Origin: JAGNEJ01 sp043757865
Lineage (GTDB): Bacteria > Verrucomicrobiota > Verrucomicrobiia > Verrucomicrobiales > V1-33
Direction of reading: 5' to 3'
Assembly (NCBI GenBank): GCA_043757865.1
Contig: JAYVOP010000344.1
Coordinates: 1-43,165, forward strand
DNA: 43,165 nt
The position numbers were made by a program, and so were the translations under genes. Every line of letters begins with the position of its first letter. Position 1 is the first letter of the stretch. Positions 39,365 to 43,165 of this stretch are shown piece after piece. The notes below the pieces were generated by a model, which made no database searches, had not been told where the DNA came from, and was given only the letters and a program-made list of their open reading frames with translations.

Positions 39365-40627
39365 CTAGCCTTTCACGCGTTCCATCTGGGCTCCGACGAT
39401 GCGGAGCTTTTCGTCGATGTGCTCATAGCCACGGTCGATGTGATAGAGCCGATTAATCTCCGTCTGGCCTTGGGCGGTGAGCGCGGCCAGCACCAAGGCG
39501 GCAGAGGCGCGCAGATCGCTAGCCATGACGGGGGCGGCCTTCAGTTGGGGCACGCCTTTGATGACGGCGGTGGGGCCTTCCATCTTGATGTTAGCGCCCA
39601 TGCGTGCCAGCTCTGGCACATGCATGAAGCGTTGTTGAAAGATCGTTTCCGTGACCACGGAGATCCCCGGCACGGTGGCGAACATGGCGCAGAATTGCGC
39701 CTGCATATCTGTGGGGAAGCCGGGGTAGGGCTCCGTGCGGATCTCTCCGCCGCGTGGATTGGCCGCCCGGGAAACCTTGACCCAGTCATCTCCCACCTCC
39801 ACGGGAAAGCCGCACGCCTTGAGCAGGCCGATCACAGGCTCCAGATGCTCTGGCACCATGCGGCGGACGTAGAGCTGCTCTCCGGCTAGCGCGCCCGCGA
39901 CGAGAAACGTCCCCGCCTCAATGCGGTCCGGGATCACCTCGTGGTCGGCTCCGTGGAGTTCGCTCACGCCTTCCACCTCGATGCGACGGGTGCCAGCACC
40001 AGTGATTTTGGCTCCCATCTTGTTCAGGAAATTGGCTAAGTCCACGACCTCTGGCTCGGCCGCCGCGCCTTCGATGATGGTGACGCCCGGGGTTAGAGTG
40101 GCGGCCATCAGCAAGTTATCCGTGCCTAGCACGGTGGAACCATGTTTGCCCCGCAGGTTGATTTCCCGGCCATGGTAGCGGTCGGTTTTCTTTACTAAAA
40201 TATTGCCCCCGTCCACATGCACATCCGCGCCTAACTCCCCCAAGCCCTTTAAATGCAAGTCCACGGGCCGATCCCCGATGATGCAGCCACCGGGAAGGGA
40301 TACGCTGGCCTCCCCCAGTCGTCCTAACAGCGGCCCCATCACACAGATGGAGGCGCGCATTTTCCGCACCAGATCATAAGGAGCCTCGCTCTTAATTTGT
40401 GCGGCCTTGATGATGGCGGTGCCACTGTGCCGCTCTACTTCTGCACCCAGGTTTTGCAGGATCTGCAGCATGTAATTGGTATCGCTCAGATCTGGCACGC
40501 GGGAGATGCGACATTCCTCCGCCGTGAGCAGCGTGGCAGCGAGAATGGGGAGGGAGGAGTTCTTGGAGCCACTCACCAGGATATTTCCTGACAGAGTGCT
40601 CCCTCCATGAACGATCAATTTTTCCAT
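39365..40627 (-). CDS. murA: UDP-N-acetylglucosamine 1-carboxyvinyltransferase
   Basis: MurA catalyses the first committed step of peptidoglycan synthesis, adding enolpyruvate to UDP-GlcNAc. It is the fosfomycin target. The 420-residue protein matches the family end to end: SGSKNSSLPILAATLL with K22 and N23, RASICVMGPLLGRLGEASVS, and the loop LPGGCIIGDRPVDLHLKGL with catalytic C115. Because C115 is kept rather than Asp, fosfomycin sensitivity would be expected. The end NRLYHIDRGYEHIDEKLR is typical. A mini-RNase III gene follows. The presence of murA argues for a normal peptidoglycan wall. Confidence 0.97.
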   Translation of the reverse strand: MEKLIVHGGSTLSGNILVSGSKNSSLPILAATLLTAEECRISRVPDLSDTNYMLQILQNLGAEVERHSGTAIIKAAQIKSEAPYDLVRKMRASICVMGPLLGRLGEASVSLPGGCIIGDRPVDLHLKGLGELGADVHVDGGNILVKKTDRYHGREINLRGKHGSTVLGTDNLLMAATLTPGVTIIEGAAAEPEVVDLANFLNKMGAKITGAGTRRIEVEGVSELHGADHEVIPDRIEAGTFLVAGALAGEQLYVRRMVPEHLEPVIGLLKACGFPVEVGDDWVKVSRAANPRGGEIRTEPYPGFPTDMQAQFCAMFATVPGISVVTETIFQQRFMHVPELARMGANIKMEGPTAVIKGVPQLKAAPVMASDLRASAALVLAALTAQGQTEINRLYHIDRGYEHIDEKLRIVGAQMERVKG

Positions 40628-40693
40628 CGAAATCAGTGGTAGTTAGGTAAAGGGAAACCGTGAGAATAAGGGCAGAGCGCCTACTCCATAACC

Positions 40694-40790
40694 GCGTTCC
40701 TGCGGAGGTCAAATCTTCTCGCGCCAAGTGCCGGGCCGCGAATGCAGGGCGGCCCGCAGGGGATTTGCGGGAGGAAAGTCCACGCTCCGT
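40694..40790 (+). pseudogene. Truncated RNase P RNA gene (5' portion only)
   Basis: The bases at 40770-40788 read GGAGGAAAGTCCACGCTCC, the near-invariant CR-I/P4 5' strand of bacterial RNase P RNA. Just before it is a P3-like hairpin: CAAATC (40710-40715) with GATTTG (40762-40767), and within it GGGCCGC (40733-40739) with GCGGCCC (40749-40755). A full rnpB needs about 300 more bases with further conserved blocks, but the lpxB start codon comes at 40829 and none of those blocks is seen. This is therefore a relic or partial duplicate lying in the lpxB leader. Confidence 0.75.
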
Positions 40791-40828
40791 GCGCTTGCGC
40801 GCGGATTCGGGCACGCCAGTAGTGCGCC

Positions 40829-41950
40829 ATGCCCAGCATTTTCATGGTCGTAGGTGAACGCAGCGGAGACCGACATGGAGCGGGCCTCATGGAAGCCCTG
40901 TGCCTGCGGGCGGCAGAGCCGTGGACCTTTGCTGGGCTGGGCGGGCCGCAGATGCAGGCGTTGGCTCCTAACGTGGATGACTGGGTGGAGGAAGCGGGTG
41001 TGGTGGGGCTGGTGGAAGTGCTGCGGAAATATCGTTTCTTCCGCCAGAAATTTACCGCTACCCTGGCCCGCATCGCCCAGGAGCAGCCAGATGCCGTGGT
41101 GCTAGTGGATTATCCTGGCTTCAATCTCCGACTGGCCAAAGCGCTGCGTGCAGCCAACTACCAGGGCCGCATCATTTACTACATCAGCCCCCAAGTCTGG
41201 GCGTGGCATCGTGGACGCATCCCGCAGATGGCGCGCAATTTGGATCTGATGCTCTGCATTTTCCCGTTCGAGCAAGCTCTCTACCAGGGCTATGGCCTGC
41301 GCACGGAGTTCGCTGGCCACCCGTTAGTCTCTTGGCATCACGCTCAGGAACGTGGCCTAGCACGGGAGGGAAACTTGATTGGCCTCTTCCCCGGGAGCCG
41401 GAAACGGGAGATCGCCAAACTTTTCCCAGTCTTACTGGAGGCCGCCGCCACGCTGGGTCGGGCGCATCCAGAGTATCGCTTCATCGTCAGCGCGGCTTCC
41501 GCTAAACTAGCCGTGACCATGGCGGAAATGCTCGCAAAGCATCCCGTGCCTAACGTGAGTATCGAAACGGGCACCGTGTATGATCTCATGCGTCGCTGCA
41601 CGTGCGGGGCTGTGGCCAGTGGCACCGCCACGCTGGAGGCCGCCATCTTGGGGCTGCCGCATTGCCTTATCTATAAAGTGGCCGCACCGACTTACCATGT
41701 GGGGAAACGGCTCGTGAAAGTGCCCTACCTGGGCATCGTGAATCTGCTGGCAGGCCGCCTCGTGGTGACAGAATTAATCCAACATGCCTGCACGGGAGCC
41801 GCCATTAGCCAAGCGTTGGAGGCCCTAGCCACCAGCCCCGCAGCGTGCCATCAACTGCAATCTGCACTAGCCGCAGTGGTCCACGCTCTGGGCTCGGGCG
41901 ATGCCTATGGCCGCGCGGCTGAGCTGATCGCAGAAGCCCTTGCTGGCTAG
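40829..41950 (+). CDS. lpxB: Lipid-A-disaccharide synthase
   Basis: This GT19 glycosyltransferase joins lipid X and UDP-2,3-diacylglucosamine to make the lipid A disaccharide at the inner membrane. The 373-residue protein starts MPSIFMVVGERSGDRHGAGL, matching the family's GExSGDxHGA loop (Arg replaces the usual Ala after the Glu). It continues with VVLVDYPGFNLRLAKALR, IYYISPQVWAWHRGRI, GLFPGSRKREI and VASGTATLEAAILGLPH, all LpxB landmarks. Length is normal (E. coli 382). Its 5' leader contains the RNase P RNA relic. It is convergent with hflC, 13 bases apart. Confidence 0.96.
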   Translation: MPSIFMVVGERSGDRHGAGLMEALCLRAAEPWTFAGLGGPQMQALAPNVDDWVEEAGVVGLVEVLRKYRFFRQKFTATLARIAQEQPDAVVLVDYPGFNLRLAKALRAANYQGRIIYYISPQVWAWHRGRIPQMARNLDLMLCIFPFEQALYQGYGLRTEFAGHPLVSWHHAQERGLAREGNLIGLFPGSRKREIAKLFPVLLEAAATLGRAHPEYRFIVSAASAKLAVTMAEMLAKHPVPNVSIETGTVYDLMRRCTCGAVASGTATLEAAILGLPHCLIYKVAAPTYHVGKRLVKVPYLGIVNLLAGRLVVTELIQHACTGAAISQALEALATSPAACHQLQSALAAVVHALGSGDAYGRAAELIAEALAG

Positions 41951-41963
41951 CAGAGTTGCGCCC

Positions 41964-42959
41964 TCACTTGGGCTCGGCAGCCGCCGCCGCAGGCACGGGC
42001 ACGGGCGGTAGTTGTTTCAGCAGGCGATAGACATCACTCTCCGTGCTGAGGACCAGCGTGGTGTCTGCGGCCATGATGATCTCATAAGTCTCCAGCGTCT
42101 TTTGGAAGCCATAGAATTCCGCGGCGGCGGGGCTGCTGTTAAATGCCGCAGCATAAATGTTGGCGGCCTCCGCATCCGCCCGGCCCCGGATGGTCTGCAC
42201 TTTCTGATAGGCTTCGGACTGGATGCGCTTGAGTTCGCGCTCGCGCTCCCCGCCGATGCGGGCGGCCTCTCCTCCGCCTTCCGAGCGGAAGCGCTCGCTG
42301 ATCTGGGCGCGCTCACTGGTCATGCGCTCGTAGATTTTGCGTTGCGTGTCCTCGCTATAGTTCAGACGTTTAAAGCGCACGTCTAACAGCTCAATACCTA
42401 GGGTAGCAAGCGAGGGTTTGGCCTCGGCTAGGATCTCATCTTCGACCACGTCCCGACCATGGATGATGGGTAAAATTTCGCTGATGGGCGCATCGTTGGA
42501 GTTCTCCACCTTGGTGGGTTGCGTGGTCTTGCGGGCTTTGTCAGAGCGGATCATTTCGATGAGATCATAGCGCGCCACACAGTTCTGCGTGGCTCCGCCG
42601 ATGATGTCATCTAAGCGGGATTGTGCGCTGCGCTCGTCCCGCAGCGCCTTGTAATAGGCCAGCGGATCACTGACGCGCCAACGGGCGAAGTTGTCCACTT
42701 GGAGGAATACCTTGTCCCGCGTGGTCATGTTCAGGGGGCGGCCATCCCACTCTAACACGCGGTTCTCCACGTGGTTTACCTCTTGGAGGAAAGGGAGTTT
42801 AAAATGCAAGCCGGGGACCGTGACGGGCTCGCCAATCTGGCGGCCAAATTGCGTGAGGATGACCGTCTCTGTGACGTGGACTTGGTAAACACTGCTGAAT
42901 CCGATGATGAGGAGGAGGAAAAGGAGCAGTCCGCCGAGGGTGTTAGCGATAGGTTTCAT
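41964..42959 (-). CDS. hflC: SPFH-domain protein HflC
   Basis: HflC pairs with HflK to form a membrane cage that surrounds the FtsH protease and modulates it. The 331-residue protein has one N-terminal transmembrane helix (GGLLLFLLLIIGFSSVYQV, about 9-27). An SPFH/Band 7 domain follows (TVILTQFGRQIGEPVTVPGL, LEWDGRPLNMTTRDKVFLQV), then a long charged coiled coil (about 210-270, with AQISERFRSEGGGEAARIGG). The tail is short and Pro/Ala-rich. It begins 21 bases after the hflK stop on the same strand, the usual order. Confidence 0.93.
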   Translation of the reverse strand: MKPIANTLGGLLLFLLLIIGFSSVYQVHVTETVILTQFGRQIGEPVTVPGLHFKLPFLQEVNHVENRVLEWDGRPLNMTTRDKVFLQVDNFARWRVSDPLAYYKALRDERSAQSRLDDIIGGATQNCVARYDLIEMIRSDKARKTTQPTKVENSNDAPISEILPIIHGRDVVEDEILAEAKPSLATLGIELLDVRFKRLNYSEDTQRKIYERMTSERAQISERFRSEGGGEAARIGGERERELKRIQSEAYQKVQTIRGRADAEAANIYAAAFNSSPAAAEFYGFQKTLETYEIIMAADTTLVLSTESDVYRLLKQLPPVPVPAAAAAEPK

Positions 42960-42980
42960 GGGAGTGGAAATGGGTAAAAT

Positions 42981-43165
42981 TTAGCGTGGGGCGGCAGTGG
43001 AGTTGCGCAGGACCGGGCCGTTTTCTCCCAGCGGGAGGAAGGGCACGAGGCCGGAAATTTTATCATCCACGATGACTTTCTTGCCTAACTTCGGCAGCAC
43101 TTTGGCCATCGTTTCTAGGTAAAGTCGGCGGCGGGTGATGTCAGGATTTTGTTGATAGGCTTTGA
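42981..43165 (-). CDS. hflK: HflK C-terminal end (partial)
   Basis: Reading the minus strand from the window edge, the frame gives KAYQQNPDITRRRLYLETMA and continues through VLPKLGKKVIVDDK and SGLVPFLPLGENGP to a TAA at 42983-42981. The TRRRLYLETM stretch, followed by a VIVD strand, matches the end of HflK SPFH proteins. The start and most of the protein lie beyond the window. It precedes hflC by 21 bases, which supports the assignment. Confidence 0.85.
   Translation of the reverse strand, partial: KAYQQNPDITRRRLYLETMAKVLPKLGKKVIVDDKISGLVPFLPLGENGPVLRNSTAAPR

Noticed and set aside
1..43165. CRISPR arrays, rRNA genes, insertion sequences with transposases, prophage gene blocks
   Set aside because: None was found: there are no regularly spaced direct repeats, no rRNA signatures, no transposase or integrase motifs, and no capsid or terminase genes.

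Overview
The window looks like a chromosomal piece of a Verrucomicrobiota (Verrucomicrobiales-type) bacterium. It has a moderately GC-rich genome, a Gram-negative envelope (lpxB, heptose kinase, TolB/Pal, many lipoprotein or signal-peptide leaders), and a DUF1501/DUF1800 gene pair in which the DUF1800 protein carries EF-hand, Calx-beta, PA14 and CHRD modules. That combination is typical of the Planctomycetes-Verrucomicrobia group. The genus cannot be named from the sequence alone.

Layout. 1-1040: an ABC-2 type exporter (permease cut by the window edge, plus ATPase), both on the minus strand. 1095-1166: tRNA-Val(UAC). 1239-7498: an accessory segment with a decayed middle piece of pnp, a palindromic spacer, and a two-gene type III restriction-modification system (mod, res). 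The Res protein carries an extra C-terminal HEPN-like domain. The segment ends in a strong two-way terminator. 7519-10417: the conserved rpsO-pnp pair (minus). 10556-11617: a GH114/PelA-like secreted glycosidase gene that is broken. 11794-13849: a perfect CRP/FNR-type palindrome, then a CcoO-like cytochrome gene and a cytochrome c-cupredoxin fusion, with no ccoN. 13850-17884 (minus): a proline racemase-family enzyme, a lipoprotein polysaccharide deacetylase, Pal and TolB. 18006-20468: a large exported TPR protein. 20518-20791: a VapB-like antitoxin followed by a stub of VapC. 20891-27452 (minus): DUF1501 and a 1669-residue DUF1800 protein. 27644-30927: a degenerate J-domain membrane protein, moaD and hpt, pdxH, a MITE-like inverted repeat, and ridA. 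31082-38994 (plus): a compact housekeeping run purH-pdxJ-acpS-LMW phosphatase-rpiB::glyA-gatB-hldE1. 39069-40627 (minus): a mini-RNase III and murA. 40694-40790: a truncated RNase P RNA relic. 40829-41950: lpxB. 41964-43165 (minus): hflC and the end of hflK.

How the genes relate. Most of the window is core metabolism (purine, pyridoxal phosphate and one-carbon metabolism, cell wall, lipid A, translation). Two of its genes are joined into one RpiB-SHMT polypeptide. The strongest accessory signals are the type III R-M cassette sitting between a dead and a living copy of pnp, its mosaic specificity region, its HEPN-tailed nuclease, and its low CTAG content compared with a native gene. Several broken genes (pnp relic, rnpB relic, GH114, VapC) suggest ongoing duplication and decay. 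All family assignments come from reading motifs by eye. No database search was possible.
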